Notes: generated by a model not told the origin, from the sequence alone. Shown: positions 53,979 through 63,355, counted from the first letter of the stretch. The stretch: DNA of 64,000 nt from Sutcliffiella cohnii (GCF_002250055.1 NZ_CP018866.1:2348501-2412500); one strand, 5' to 3'. Program-made: numbers and translations.

Positions 53979-54010
53979 AACAGCTTCGTCATAAAAAAAG
54001 AAGCTGTTAT
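53979..54010 (-). terminator. Terminator of the GNAT gene
   Basis: AACAGCTTC/GAAGCTGTT hairpin with a T-rich loop, directly downstream of the minus-strand GNAT gene; the T tail is weak. Confidence 0.55.
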
Positions 54011-54055
54011 ATGGATTACTTTAATACACTAATAGCAATAAAGAAATGTATTACC

Positions 54056-54526
54056 TCATTCAATTTTTTTAGCCATATATGGGCCGTTATCAATAAATCT
54101 ATTCCGTTGATAAAAATTATACGTACTATCAAATGCATGAAAACTTTTATCTGGGAGGCAAACTTCCAACCTTTTAATAGTGGAATCGCGACAATAATTT
54201 TCCACAGCACTAATTAGGCTATTTCCTACTAAAAGACTCCTATATGAAGGTTGAACCCAAAGTTCTTGTAGTAAAGCATATGCTCCACCCTTATATATGA
54301 CTTCTTGTATGGAGACGGTCGCACATCCAATAATTTCATTATCTTCTGTTTCAGCAACTAGCACTGTTCCTGGAATAACGCTATTAATGATTCTACGAAA
54401 TACATTCTTAGCATTTTCAGGCAATGGAATATCATGTTTTCCCCTTAATTCTTCAACAAATAATCGAATTGCTTCAAGAACTTGAGCTTCATCATTCATG
54501 TTCGCAGTACGAACTTTCCAATCCAT
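54056..54526 (-). CDS. GNAT N-acetyltransferase
   Basis: 156-residue acetyltransferase. The acetyl-CoA binding strand and loop are YALLQELWVQPSYRSLLVGN near 88-107, a degenerate form of the Q/RxxGxG loop. Later STYNFYQRNRF matches the usual NFY.R.GF end. Activity is uncertain because the loop is atypical. GAAGGGGG lies upstream. Confidence 0.75.
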   Translation of the reverse strand: MDWKVRTANMNDEAQVLEAIRLFVEELRGKHDIPLPENAKNVFRRIINSVIPGTVLVAETEDNEIIGCATVSIQEVIYKGGAYALLQELWVQPSYRSLLVGNSLISAVENYCRDSTIKRLEVCLPDKSFHAFDSTYNFYQRNRFIDNGPYMAKKIE

Positions 54527-54604
54527 TTAAGTATTACCCCCTTCTCTTACTATGAAGAATACTACTCACCATTTAAATATCTACTCAATAGGTTCTATTG
54601 AAAC

Positions 54605-55063
54605 CTATTTAATAAGTTGCTTATTATACAAACTAATTGAGTGGATATTCTCTTTTAACAAGTTATCTACTATTTGTTTTATTACACTTGGTTCTCTTAA
54701 ATCTTGGTTTTCAAATGTTACTAGCTCATTTACATTTATCCACTTGCTGTCTGAAACTTCACCTTCTGCGAGATTTAACGAACCTCCAGTTCCCTCACCG
54801 ATAAAATGAAATAAAATAACTTGATCGTTTGTATTACTGATAAAATTATATACACCAGTCGTTCCGATAAGCTTTACTTCCAAACCTGTTTCCTCTTTAA
54901 CTTCCCTCCGAGCTGCATAAAGAATATCCTCTCCATATTCAATACGTCCACTCGGAAAGTTCCACTTATTAATTGCAGTAGGTTTATTCTCTTTTATAAT
55001 TAATACTTTATCATCAGAAAAAATTGATACACTTGCTACTAGTACAATTCCATCTTGAGACAT
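54605..55063 (-). CDS. Nudix hydrolase
   Basis: 152-residue Nudix protein. The complete Nudix box is visible: G-RIEYG-E-DILYAAR-REVKEETGLE, near residues 38-61, which binds Mg and cleaves nucleoside-diphosphate-linked substrates. The substrate is unknown. GAGGG precedes the ATG. Single gene. Confidence 0.88.
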   Translation of the reverse strand: MSQDGIVLVASVSIFSDDKVLIIKENKPTAINKWNFPSGRIEYGEDILYAARREVKEETGLEVKLIGTTGVYNFISNTNDQVILFHFIGEGTGGSLNLAEGEVSDSKWINVNELVTFENQDLREPSVIKQIVDNLLKENIHSISLYNKQLIK

Positions 55064-55209
55064 CCAATTTCCCTCAATTCAATTAAAAAATTATATAATT
55101 TATTTTCATGGCTTTTTCATTCACTAACCCACTTCGTTACTACAATCTATAATTAGATATAATCTCTAAAGAAGTAATCCCTTCCCACCTAAACCCGTTA
55201 TGTTCAACT

Positions 55210-56370
55210 TTACATTAGTTTTTTTATGTAGGGTGTCTTTCTCCACACAAAATGACTGAAAAAGAAGCTAAGAATGATCCCAAAAAATCCAGTTAGTAAG
55301 AATTTAATTAGTACCGACACTGGCAGGTTTGACAAACTATATTGGAGAAATACAACTACAGGAACATGAATAAAATAAACGACAAAAACATTATTCGCTA
55401 GAATCTTAGCTATACGATTTGTTCCGTTTACTTTTTCCCTAAATAAAATTAGTAGCCCAACGACAAGCGAAAAACATAGTAATGTCTCAATAAATGACCG
55501 AGACAGCGAACCTACATTTGCTCCACCCTTCAAAAGAAATGGATACATTGCTTCTCCTCCAAAATACAAAACTGCCGTCAACACAACTCCTATCGAAAGC
55601 CAGACGTACCCAAATCTTGCATTTGAATTTAATAGCCATGCCCGACGATATGCAATAATTCCTAATGCGAAAAAACTTACATATTGAGGAACATGTGCAA
55701 ATTCTGTTTGGATAAAACCTAACACCCCAGTCCAGTAATCAATTGGATACCAAATCCTAATAATAAAAGTAGCTAATGATACTCCTAGTATAAAAAGAAG
55801 AATTTGATAACCTTTAATATTTTTATAAGTTTGTTTTTCTATATTTTTAGGAAAAAAATATGCCCAGACTGCTAAAACAAACGCATAAACGAGTAGATGC
55901 TCTAAAAACCATAAATGGCCAAATTGCATATCAGGCCAAGCGGGTCCAGTCCAATCTGTTGGTTTATCTGCTAACCCAAAAAATATATTTACATAGTAAG
56001 AAAAAAACGAGATTGTTTCATATCCTCTAAAATTAATATAATAAAAATACATTAAAAGGGGGATCATCACTACAAAGCCGATTAACAATGGAACGCCAAT
56101 TCTTATAAACCTTTCTTTTATAAAGGTTTTCGACCCTTTTCTATCGATAGACTGAGGAAGAAAATAGGCTGACAAAAAGAAAAACAAACTCATAAAAAAC
56201 GCAGCATTTACTGCAAAAAATCTACCGAGCCAATTTAAAACTTCTCCTTCTTGAAAATACCACCATCCCCCTGGGCCATATGCCTGTCCTGCATGATGAA
56301 CAACGACAAGCATGATTAAGCCAATTTTTAAATTATCAAAAAAAAACAAATGATTAACCTTTTGTTTCAT
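55210..56370 (-). CDS. Acyltransferase 3-family membrane protein
   Basis: 386-residue polytopic protein with about ten hydrophobic segments. FFDNLKIGLIMLVVVHHAGQ near the start holds the catalytic-type HH, and FIKERFIRIGVPLL is the conserved basic loop. FGHLWFLEHLLVYA is another family block. Such enzymes acylate sugars or envelope polymers. GGGAG lies upstream of the ATG. Single gene. Confidence 0.85.
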   Translation of the reverse strand: MKQKVNHLFFFDNLKIGLIMLVVVHHAGQAYGPGGWWYFQEGEVLNWLGRFFAVNAAFFMSLFFFLSAYFLPQSIDRKGSKTFIKERFIRIGVPLLIGFVVMIPLLMYFYYINFRGYETISFFSYYVNIFFGLADKPTDWTGPAWPDMQFGHLWFLEHLLVYAFVLAVWAYFFPKNIEKQTYKNIKGYQILLFILGVSLATFIIRIWYPIDYWTGVLGFIQTEFAHVPQYVSFFALGIIAYRRAWLLNSNARFGYVWLSIGVVLTAVLYFGGEAMYPFLLKGGANVGSLSRSFIETLLCFSLVVGLLILFREKVNGTNRIAKILANNVFVVYFIHVPVVVFLQYSLSNLPVSVLIKFLLTGFFGIILSFFFSHFVWRKTPYIKKLM

Positions 56371-56735
56371 GGTAAGATCTCTCCCGCTATATTTTATTCA
56401 AATATCACCAGCTCAGTATCATTATATTCAGAAAATTAAGGACAAGAAATAACCTCCCAATTATGATTTATAAATTACTTTAAGAAGCATTCCAGGGAAC
56501 AAGAGCACAACACTGGTGTTTTCTTGTGGAAGAATGGAACGAGCTCTTTACGTCTGGATCTGAAGAGATTTAGTATATGAAGCAAAGGTTTATAGAATCG
56601 GGTAAAGCTCTAGTAGGTTTAACCGTTAGTTTCTTTTATACTAAAATCCCCATCCATTTTATTCCTTCTCCTTTGCAGACTATAAAATCATTTCTAATTT
56701 CACATCGCCTGTTCTTCTTTTCAAACTATCCTCAA
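56371..56735. other. Gene-free spacer
   Basis: About 365 bases downstream of the AraC gene and upstream of the acyltransferase gene. I see no coding frame with a ribosome site and no repeat. It may hold the acyltransferase promoter. Confidence 0.4.
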
Positions 56736-56739
56736 TAAC

Positions 56740-56780
56740 TTCAACAAAATTAACGATAATCCTTCTATGATTATCGCTCC
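56740..56780 (-). repeat. Terminator-like dispersed repeat copy 6
   Basis: TTCAACAAAATTAACG with a CGATAATC/GGATTATCG hairpin, followed on the other side by GCTCCAGTTAGTTTAG. On the minus strand it is a hairpin followed by TTAATTTTGTTGAAG. Confidence 0.65.
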
Positions 56781-56833
56781 AGTTAGTTTAGTAAGCCTCA
56801 ATTTTTTCACTTAACTACAAATAATAGAAAATT

Positions 56834-56860
56834 AAAAAAGAGCTGCCGCAACAGCTCAGA
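56834..56860 (-). terminator. Terminator of the AraC-type gene
   Basis: GAGCTG/CAGCTC hairpin followed by TTTTTTAATTTT on the minus strand, just after the stop. Confidence 0.8.
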
Positions 56861-56868
56861 GATTTATT

Positions 56869-57753
56869 TCAAAAACTATTTAACATTTTCAAAACTGGAA
56901 TCCAAATTTCGCACTTTACGGAAGATGAAGTTAAATCTTTACTTTTAATCGACAAGATTTCAGGTCCTTCTTTTACTTGATAGTTGGAAGACGGGAACCA
57001 CTCGGAATAAATCCTTCCCCAAGTTTCCTGTAGAGTATTAGGAAATGGCCCTGTTGATTCAAATATTGCCCACGTTAAGGCGGGAACTTCAAGCTTTGAA
57101 AAATATTTAGGCTTCTCTCGTGTTGTAGCCACTCCTATATACTGATCAAGATATCCTTTTTCTTCCATACGTCCTTCTGAAAAGTTTGTAGAAGCTTGAA
57201 TTATTCCTTTCGGATCTATATTAGAGAGTTTTTGTAATTCTTCTATTCTTTCCATGGTCAAGGATTGCCACATCGCTGCTATTTCTGGATTTTCTCCTTC
57301 AATAACAATAGGAACTCGTTTCATAATACCAACGATGTTAAATCCTTCTTTTTGTTCTATTCGGTAGTTCATTTCATTTCCTCCTCTAATTGATAATTGG
57401 AAGGTCATGAGAGGATATGCTTTTAATTGCTGACCATTGTTCCTTGCTTCTGTTGGTGTAACACCATGCAAATTAAAAAAGGCTCTAGTAAATGAGTCGG
57501 GTGAATTATATCCATACTTCGTCGCAACATCGATTACCTTTACATTACTATTATGAAGCTCAAACGCAGCTAAACTAAGTCGTCTACGGCGTATATATTC
57601 TGATAACGTTATACCTGCAAGGAAAGAAAACATTCTTTTAAAATGATATTCAGAACAAAGAGTTAACCTAGCTACTACTTTAAAGTCTATTTCACTAGTA
57701 AGGTTTTCCTCGATATACTTCATTGCAGTATTCATGTTTTTTAGCAAATCCAT
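56869..57753 (-). CDS. AraC-family regulator with GyrI-like effector domain
   Basis: 294-residue transcription factor. Two HTH motifs lie in the first 105 residues ([20 protein letters not shown] and [17 protein letters not shown] with GVTPTEAR), followed by a GyrI/Rob-type ligand-binding domain from about 128. Such proteins respond to small lipophilic molecules and often control efflux or detoxification genes. A strong AAAGGAGG lies before the ATG. No obvious target gene is adjacent. Confidence 0.88.
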   Translation of the reverse strand: MDLLKNMNTAMKYIEENLTSEIDFKVVARLTLCSEYHFKRMFSFLAGITLSEYIRRRRLSLAAFELHNSNVKVIDVATKYGYNSPDSFTRAFFNLHGVTPTEARNNGQQLKAYPLMTFQLSIRGGNEMNYRIEQKEGFNIVGIMKRVPIVIEGENPEIAAMWQSLTMERIEELQKLSNIDPKGIIQASTNFSEGRMEEKGYLDQYIGVATTREKPKYFSKLEVPALTWAIFESTGPFPNTLQETWGRIYSEWFPSSNYQVKEGPEILSIKSKDLTSSSVKCEIWIPVLKMLNSF

Positions 57754-57863
57754 TTATATGACCTCCTTTCATCAATAGAATAACAGGAGTTTAATCTTGC
57801 CATCCGACATTTTGTGCACCAGTTTGTATGATTAATTCTTTATTTCATTATACTGCCCTTTAC

Positions 57864-57912
57864 TTCAACAAAAATAGCCACTAACCCTGTTTAGACCAGT
57901 AGCTATCTTCAT
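57864..57912 (-). repeat. Terminator-like dispersed repeat copy 7
   Basis: TTCAACAAAAATAGCCACTAA and the following bases match copy 4 closely over about 46 bases. On the minus strand it terminates the PhzF-family gene. Confidence 0.7.
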
Positions 57913-57928
57913 CTTTGTGCACGATTTC

Positions 57929-58807
57929 TTACAAGAACCAATCGCCCTGAGCAATTTTTTCTACTTTTCCTCCTACATTTACTCTGATTTCACCGTTAAC
58001 TTCACTAACCCTTAAAAACAATAAAGATGGTCTTTTAATTTCATATCCTTGTTCTACACGAATATTAATTTCACTTTTATCAAAATATCGATAGTTAACT
58101 ATGTAAGCTGCTAAACATCCATTAGAGCTTCCAGTGGCAGCATCTTCTGGAATACCATAATAATCTGCAAAGTCTCGAACATTCAAATCATTCTCGGCAT
58201 TATATGTTTCAGGAGAGAAGACCATAATTGCTTTTGCATCAGTATGTTCAATTAACTCAAAATATTTTTCTTTATTGATTCTAACTTTTTTAGTTGCTTC
58301 TAATGATCTTAAAGGGACAATTATAACCGGGAGTCCTGTTGAAACCTCCTGGATAGGAAATCTATTATCTATGTACTCTTTATCTATATTTAAAACATCA
58401 GAAACCTTATAAAGATCTAAAACACGTCCAAATGTTGGTTTATTTTGTTTCATCCAAAAGATTTCATCTTGATCGAACGTTACAGGGGTCTGTCCAGCTT
58501 TAAAATTTAAAATAAGTTTCTCTTTTGGTTCTTCCTCTATTTCATTTTGAATGATATAGGCAGTTCCTAAAGCTGGGTGTCCAGCAAAAGGAATCTCTTC
58601 ATTAGGTGTAAAAATACGAACATCATATCCATCATTTTTGGGGGTATTTGATAAAATAAAAGTAGTCTCCGAAAAATTAATTTCCTTCGCTATTTGTTGC
58701 ATTTGATTATCAGACAGGTTTTCAGCATTCTTAAACACAGCTAGTTGATTTCCCGTATATTTCCCTTGTGAAAAAACATCCACAATTGAATAATTAATTT
58801 TCTCCAT
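57929..58807 (-). CDS. PhzF-family isomerase/epimerase-like protein
   Basis: 292-residue PhzF-like protein with two diaminopimelate-epimerase-type halves. N-terminal IVDVFSQGKYTGNQLAVF, the central FTPNEEIPFAGHPALGTA and the late EDAATGSSNGCLAAYIV are all family signatures, and Glu in INFSETTF is at the catalytic position. Apart from phenazine genes, the substrates are mostly unknown. CGGAGG lies before the ATG. Single gene. Confidence 0.9.
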   Translation of the reverse strand: MEKINYSIVDVFSQGKYTGNQLAVFKNAENLSDNQMQQIAKEINFSETTFILSNTPKNDGYDVRIFTPNEEIPFAGHPALGTAYIIQNEIEEEPKEKLILNFKAGQTPVTFDQDEIFWMKQNKPTFGRVLDLYKVSDVLNIDKEYIDNRFPIQEVSTGLPVIIVPLRSLEATKKVRINKEKYFELIEHTDAKAIMVFSPETYNAENDLNVRDFADYYGIPEDAATGSSNGCLAAYIVNYRYFDKSEINIRVEQGYEIKRPSLLFLRVSEVNGEIRVNVGGKVEKIAQGDWFL

Positions 58808-58975
58808 TATTTCTTTCCTCCGACTGGGCAGTAACTTTAATCGCTAAGTTTTTCAATACACTAGCTCACAATTAATCGTCTTGCAGGTAATCTAATAGTT
58901 TTATAAAACTTTATCCCTAATCTTATTTTTTAGTTTTGAAATATTTAAATACTCCAGTAAGCGTCAGTAATAACA

Positions 58976-59398
58976 TTATTCCTTTGGATAAAGATTCTGA
59001 TATGTTTCTACTGTATACTTAATTAAATCCTTTAAAACATTAGTATCGATATCAGCTAGTTTATTAACATAAATACAAGCCTTACTCTTCGTATGTTTAC
59101 CAAAGCCTTCTAATAACTTTTCTCTTTCCTCTCCTTCATAGGCCAAATAAAGACTAATTTTTGCCTTTCTTGGTGAAAAACCGACTAAAGGGGCATCCCC
59201 TTCACGTCCTGACGCGTACTTATAGTGATAGCTACCAAAACCTATAATACTAGAACCCCACATTTTTGCTTCATAACCCGTTACCTCTTCAAAAATCTCT
59301 AATAACTTATAGGCATCTGCCTTCTTCTTCTCATTTTCCACACGTTCAATGAATTCAATTACACTATTGTCGTTTTCTTTCATTTTCGGTTCAGACAT
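58976..59398 (-). CDS. DUF1801-family protein
   Basis: 140-residue soluble protein with the DUF1801 pattern: a helical N-part (VIEFIERVENEKKKADAYKL), KMWGSSIIGFGSYHYKYASG in the middle and LADIDTNVLKDLIKYTVETY at the end. Function not known. AAGGAGAG lies upstream. Single gene. Confidence 0.8.
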   Translation of the reverse strand: MSEPKMKENDNSVIEFIERVENEKKKADAYKLLEIFEEVTGYEAKMWGSSIIGFGSYHYKYASGREGDAPLVGFSPRKAKISLYLAYEGEEREKLLEGFGKHTKSKACIYVNKLADIDTNVLKDLIKYTVETYQNLYPKE

Positions 59399-59467
59399 AT
59401 ATACGCTCTCCTTATCTCTGAGTTAATACTTGTTTCATTATTGTCAATGGTATTTCATTATAGATAC

Positions 59468-59496
59468 AAGCCCTCTTCTTGAGGGGATTTTTTAAA
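59468..59496. other. Short hairpin CCCTC-TTCTT-GAGGG
   Basis: Followed by GATTTTTT on the plus strand, so it resembles a plus-strand terminator, but no plus-strand gene precedes it. Possibly leader or relic. Confidence 0.3.
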
Positions 59497-59547
59497 GTCT
59501 CAAGTTTATTGACTATGTAATATATATTTGCTTACTTACAACATTTA

Positions 59548-60432
59548 TTAGTTAAGAATGTCTTGCAATGCCTTTTCAAGTGTTTCAAAAGTAAATGTGT
59601 AACCTTCACGTTCTAACCGTTCCGGAAGAACCCACCGACTTTTTAACACTAATTCTGTTTCTGTTTTGATCAACAGTGAGCCAATCTCCAAGATCCATTT
59701 GGGCGAAGGTAATCCGACTGGAACATTCATCGTTTTTCTAAGTTCTTTCATTAATTCACGATTACTAACAGGTTGTGGTGAAGAGCAATTAAACACACCC
59801 GTTAGCTCTTCTTTCTCTTTCAAAAAGAGTACGATTTTGAATAAATCTTCAATATGTATCCAACTAAACATTTGGTTTCCTGTTCCCTGAAAACCTCCAA
59901 GTCCAAACTTCACTAAATTTTGATAAGGAGTCATTACTCCGCCGCCCTTGCCTAATACAATAGCAATGCGTAATGCTATTTGCCTTGTATTTGATAAATC
60001 AAAGGAAAAGAAGGTTTGCTCCCAGTTTGTTGCAACATCAACTGAGAAACCAGTTCCAATCTCTCCTGTATCTTCCGTCATTGGACGATCTTCTGCATGG
60101 CGATAAATGGTTGCTGTACTTGAATTCATCCAAATTTCAGGTGGATTTTCACATGCCTGTATAGCCTCTCCAAGCAATGTAGTTGTCCTAATCCTAGAAT
60201 TCATAATTTCATTCTTATTAGTCTCATTGTATCGACAATTCACAGATTTCCCCGCAAGATTGATTAAAAGTTCAGCATCCTCTAATGCCTCTTTAATGCC
60301 GTCTTTATCTTCCCAAGAAATATGTTGCATTTGCCTTGATATTATTTTCACCTCATATCCTAACTCCTTGAATTTTTCCTTAAAGTATTCACCGATAAAG
60401 CCTGTTCCTCCAGCTAAAACTATTTTTTTCAT
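59548..60432 (-). CDS. TIGR01777-family epimerase/oxidoreductase
   Basis: 294-residue SDR-type NAD(P)-binding protein. The Rossmann start is KIVLAGGTGFIGEYF; later VNCRYNETNKNEIMNSRI, LRIAIVLGKGGGVM and MFSWIHIEDL are family blocks, and a DUF1731-like C-terminus (LKSRWVLPERLEREGYTF) ends it. Resembles B. subtilis YfhF and plays an unknown role. TTGGAG lies upstream of the ATG. Single gene. Confidence 0.88.
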   Translation of the reverse strand: MKKIVLAGGTGFIGEYFKEKFKELGYEVKIISRQMQHISWEDKDGIKEALEDAELLINLAGKSVNCRYNETNKNEIMNSRIRTTTLLGEAIQACENPPEIWMNSSTATIYRHAEDRPMTEDTGEIGTGFSVDVATNWEQTFFSFDLSNTRQIALRIAIVLGKGGGVMTPYQNLVKFGLGGFQGTGNQMFSWIHIEDLFKIVLFLKEKEELTGVFNCSSPQPVSNRELMKELRKTMNVPVGLPSPKWILEIGSLLIKTETELVLKSRWVLPERLEREGYTFTFETLEKALQDILN

Positions 60433-60579
60433 ATAAAAACTCCAATCTATTTTGGATCCTTAATTCAGCTTTTTTCATCCACTAATAAAATGTAACAAAG
60501 TCCATGTTGTACTTTTTTATAACGTTTGAAACAGGACGTAATTCACTCTCACTTACCTGCCTGAAAATTTTTCTTTTCC

Positions 60580-61359
60580 TCATTCATTTTCCATAAAGTT
60601 TTGCTTCTCTAAGTAGTTTAAAACTGTCTGGGAGAACTCCTGATGAGACTCTTTCGTATATTTTGCAATCGTATAAATTTGGGCAAGATTTTTTAAACCT
60701 AGGCGTTCTGTCATTTCCTTCAGCTTAGGAACGTCCATGTAACGCTGCCAACCCTTTTCATCTCTCTCTTTATAGATTTCTACAATATCCTCATCCGAAT
60801 AATCATGATACTGGTCATAGTGAACTAGTCCATGTCTCGGCAGACGATCACGAGGCGCTGGATTTTCAGCAGGATAACCTAACGAAAAACCTACTACTGG
60901 CACAACATTTGCTGGTAAGTTTAATAGTTTCCCAATTTGATCGCAGTTTGCTAAGGTAGAGCCCATATAGCAAATGCCTAGTCCCGCATTTTCTGCAGCT
61001 AATGCAACATTTTGAGAAGCAAGAGTTGCATCGATAGCCCCAATCATAAAGCTCATAAAGTTATCAAACTGAACAGGTGCATCATTCAGTTTCAACCATT
61101 TTCTCATCCGGTTAAAATCAGCACAAAAAGTTATGAGTACTGGGGCGTCAACTACCATCGATTGCTCCATATGTGCGCTGTACAGTTTTTCCTTAAGCTC
61201 TTTATCTGTTGTCACAATAATTGAGTACGTTTGCATATTACCACTCGATGAGGCGCGAATGCCCGAATCTAATATTTGGTTAAGTAGTTCTTGGCTTACT
61301 TCTTTATCCTCGTATTGTCGTATTGATTTGTGCCCATGTATTACATCATTTAGTTCCAA
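60580..61359 (-). CDS. NADPH-dependent FMN nitroreductase (NfsA/NfrA-like)
   Basis: 259-residue flavin reductase. N-terminal HGHKSIRQYEDKEVSQELL and GIRASSSGNMQTYSIIV form the FMN site. NAGLGICYMGSTLAN and VVGFSLGYPAENPAPRDRLP are family blocks for the NfsA/FRP group. It reduces nitro compounds, quinones or flavin with NADPH. TTG 61359 has AAAGGAG 9 bases upstream; the TTG at 61368 touches that site. Single gene. Confidence 0.88.
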   Translation of the reverse strand: MELNDVIHGHKSIRQYEDKEVSQELLNQILDSGIRASSSGNMQTYSIIVTTDKELKEKLYSAHMEQSMVVDAPVLITFCADFNRMRKWLKLNDAPVQFDNFMSFMIGAIDATLASQNVALAAENAGLGICYMGSTLANCDQIGKLLNLPANVVPVVGFSLGYPAENPAPRDRLPRHGLVHYDQYHDYSDEDIVEIYKERDEKGWQRYMDVPKLKEMTERLGLKNLAQIYTIAKYTKESHQEFSQTVLNYLEKQNFMENE

Positions 61360-61540
61360 TTGTAACAACTCCTTTTTTTATACCTGATTCATTCATTTAT
61401 AAATAGCTAGTAATCTCTTCGTAAGTGGTTCGTAATTAATATCCAATCTTACTTCCTACCGTTTATATTATAAACTATTACTCCTAATATTCAGAAATTT
61501 AATGTTAAAATAATGGAAAATTGCATGTGAAGGTACTATC

Positions 61541-61653
61541 ATGGAAGATTTTTTTCGGAATTTGCCTACTTTTGAAACTGATAGATTACTATTACGTAAG
61601 ATTCAATAAGAGAATGTTCTAGACATTTTTCCAGTAGGATTATCATCCAAATA
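61541..61653 (+). pseudogene. N-terminal relic of a GNAT acetyltransferase gene
   Basis: MEDFFRNLPTFETDRLLLRK is the usual start of RimJ/RimL-type acetyltransferases. A TAA follows at codon 23, and after a few more similar residues (ENVLDIF) the similarity is lost. The remaining 61369-61806 spacer contains nothing else that I can identify. Confidence 0.55.
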
Positions 61654-61806
61654 TGGAGTTTACAAAAAAGCTTGAACATATATTAATGGAATTATATATA
61701 TATTTATTTCTTTATTTCATCATTAATGAAGCAGGAGTAACAATAGATTTGTAGAAAATACAAATGAGGAATAATTATCAAAATACTTAAAAAATAGGAG
61801 GGAATC

Positions 61807-62202
61807 ATGAGTAGAATAGTGCATTTTGAAATTCACGTTGATAATATGGACCGGGCGAAAACGTTTTATGGGGAAGTATTTGGATGGACATTTGAAGATT
61901 GGAGCGAATATGCTGGAATGCCGTATTTCGGGGCAGTAACTGGCAGTGAAGAATGGCCAGGAATTAACGGTGCGTTAATGCAACGTCAGAGTCCTCCCCC
62001 AGAACAAAACCAACCTCTTAACGGTTATGCATGTACCATAGGAGTAGACGATTACGACGCAATTGAAGCAAAAATTCTTGATAAAGGTGGCATTGTAGCG
62101 TTACCGAAATACGCGCTACCTGGCATGGCGTGGCAAGGTTACTATAAGGATACAGAAGGAAATATCTTTGGTATTCATCAGCCGGATGAATACGCAAAAT
62201 AG
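61807..62202 (+). CDS. VOC-family protein (glyoxalase/bleomycin-resistance-like)
   Basis: 131-residue two-unit VOC protein: VHFEIHVDNMDRAKTFYGEV and FGWTFEDW at the start, then YACTIGVDDYDAIEAKILDK, and GYYKDTEGNIFGIHQPDE at the end. This type (YdcJ/PhnB-like) is common and of unknown substrate. TAGGAGGG precedes the ATG. A terminator follows 18 bases after the stop. Confidence 0.88.
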   Translation: MSRIVHFEIHVDNMDRAKTFYGEVFGWTFEDWSEYAGMPYFGAVTGSEEWPGINGALMQRQSPPPEQNQPLNGYACTIGVDDYDAIEAKILDKGGIVALPKYALPGMAWQGYYKDTEGNIFGIHQPDEYAK

Positions 62203-62220
62203 AATACTTTCTGGATCTGG

Positions 62221-62247
62221 AAAAGGCACTAATATTGTGCCTTTTCT
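62221..62247 (+). terminator. Terminator of the VOC gene
   Basis: AAAAGGCAC/GTGCCTTTT perfect 9-bp stem with a 7-base loop; T residues follow. Confidence 0.8.
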
Positions 62248-62347
62248 ACATTTTTGATGAACGATGTGCATCTTCTCAATATAATTGGATTCTGCCTAAG
62301 TAGTCTTTGTTGCAAAGTCTTCTTGTTATAGCACTAGCAGTCTGCTA

Positions 62348-62800
62348 TTATATGGATTTCCTTGCTTCTTGTTCGACCCTCTGCATAAATTCTTGTACGA
62401 CGGAAGGGTTATTTTTCTGTCCGCTAAGCTTTAACATCGCTCTACCAACAAAATTAACTCCTTTATTTTGGCCCTCATATATAAACTTCGTGTGGGTATC
62501 GTCTAGCTTAACTAGTGTAAATGTGAGAGTAATTTCAAATGCTTTTCCTAAAACAAATGAGATTTTTTTCATTTTCCTATTCTCACTATTTTCATACGCT
62601 AATGTTTCGACTATGTACGTTTCGACACGTTTTCCTTCGCGATATTTTTGCTGGTGCTTTGCTCCTACTTCCCCCTCCTTCTTCTCCACTAATTGATGCT
62701 CTTCTACTTTGGGCATAATTCTTTTTATATTTTTATCGGCGAAAAGATCCCACACTTTTTCTATATTCGTTGAAATCACTATTTCTTCTTTCCATTGCAT
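62348..62800 (-). CDS. SRPBCC (START-like) domain protein
   Basis: 150-residue lipid- or ligand-binding-fold protein: MQWKEEIVISTNIEKVWDLF at the start, VEEHQLVEKKEGEVGAKHQQ and, at the end, KKNP-like VVQEFMQRVEQEARKS. Its start lies inside the end of the MerR gene (22-base overlap), so they are translated together. GGAGG lies upstream of the ATG. It may bind the inducer of the regulator (inference). Confidence 0.82.
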   Translation of the reverse strand: MQWKEEIVISTNIEKVWDLFADKNIKRIMPKVEEHQLVEKKEGEVGAKHQQKYREGKRVETYIVETLAYENSENRKMKKISFVLGKAFEITLTFTLVKLDDTHTKFIYEGQNKGVNFVGRAMLKLSGQKNNPSVVQEFMQRVEQEARKSI

Positions 62801-63144
62801 GATTCGCTTTCCTCCTTCCCAGATGCAAGAAAGTCATTGATTTCTTCAACACTCTGATGAAGTTCTTCAATTTGCATCTTTATCTTTTCTTTCTTTTCTA
62901 TTAGCAACTCTTCCAAATGAGAGAAGGATTCATCTTCCATTACAGTAATCATTTCTTGTACGGTAAAACCAAATCCCCTTAATTTACTTAATAATATGGC
63001 AAGAAAATAACTTCCATCATCGTAATAACGATATTTATTACTAGGGTCAATATAAGCTGGTTCCAATAATTTCACCTCTGCATAATATCGTAACGTTTCT
63101 TTACTTAACCCTGTTAATTCGGAAAACTCACTTACTTTATACAT
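62779..63144 (-). CDS. MerR-family transcriptional regulator
   Basis: 121-residue MerR-type protein. The winged-helix N-terminus is VSEFSELTGLSKETLRYYAE, the YRYYDDGSYFLAILLSKLRG part follows, and a coiled-coil dimerisation helix (HLEELLIEKKEKIKMQIEEL) runs on to a Lys-rich end. The effector-binding part is very short and has no metal-type cysteine pair, so the signal is unknown. GGGAGG precedes the ATG. It probably controls its own promoter and the overlapping SRPBCC gene. Confidence 0.88.
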   Translation of the reverse strand: MYKVSEFSELTGLSKETLRYYAEVKLLEPAYIDPSNKYRYYDDGSYFLAILLSKLRGFGFTVQEMITVMEDESFSHLEELLIEKKEKIKMQIEELHQSVEEINDFLASGKEESESCNGKKK

Positions 63145-63164
63145 TCCTATCCTCCCTCGGATAT

Positions 63165-63196
63165 ATAATAAACTGTGTTGTGCACCACAAAGTCAA
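63165..63196 (-). promoter_or_regulatory. MerR-type promoter and operator
   Basis: On the minus strand TTGACT (63196-63191), a 19-20 base spacer holding the inverted repeat TTGTG-GTG-CACAA (63190-63178), then TTATTAT as -10. The over-long spacer with a centred dyad is the classical layout of MerR-regulated promoters. Confidence 0.7.
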
Positions 63197-63247
63197 TCTT
63201 TTTTTAGGAAGATATTTCAAAAAGTGATAAAAACTCCAGCTACTTTT

Positions 63248-63355
63248 TTAGTTAGTTTTTATAACAGCATCTTTTATATCATTTTGATACCTTTCTGGAT
63301 AAGAGCTAATATAAATTTTCCCATAACTATCTCTTTCAATATTCCAATATTGGTT
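63248..63355 (-). pseudogene. Orphan C-terminal fragment
   Basis: About 35 codons without a start, opened by a TAA; residues such as NIERDSYGKIYISSYPERYQ look coding but unrecognised. The rest of 63356-63705 contains no gene I can support. Confidence 0.3.
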
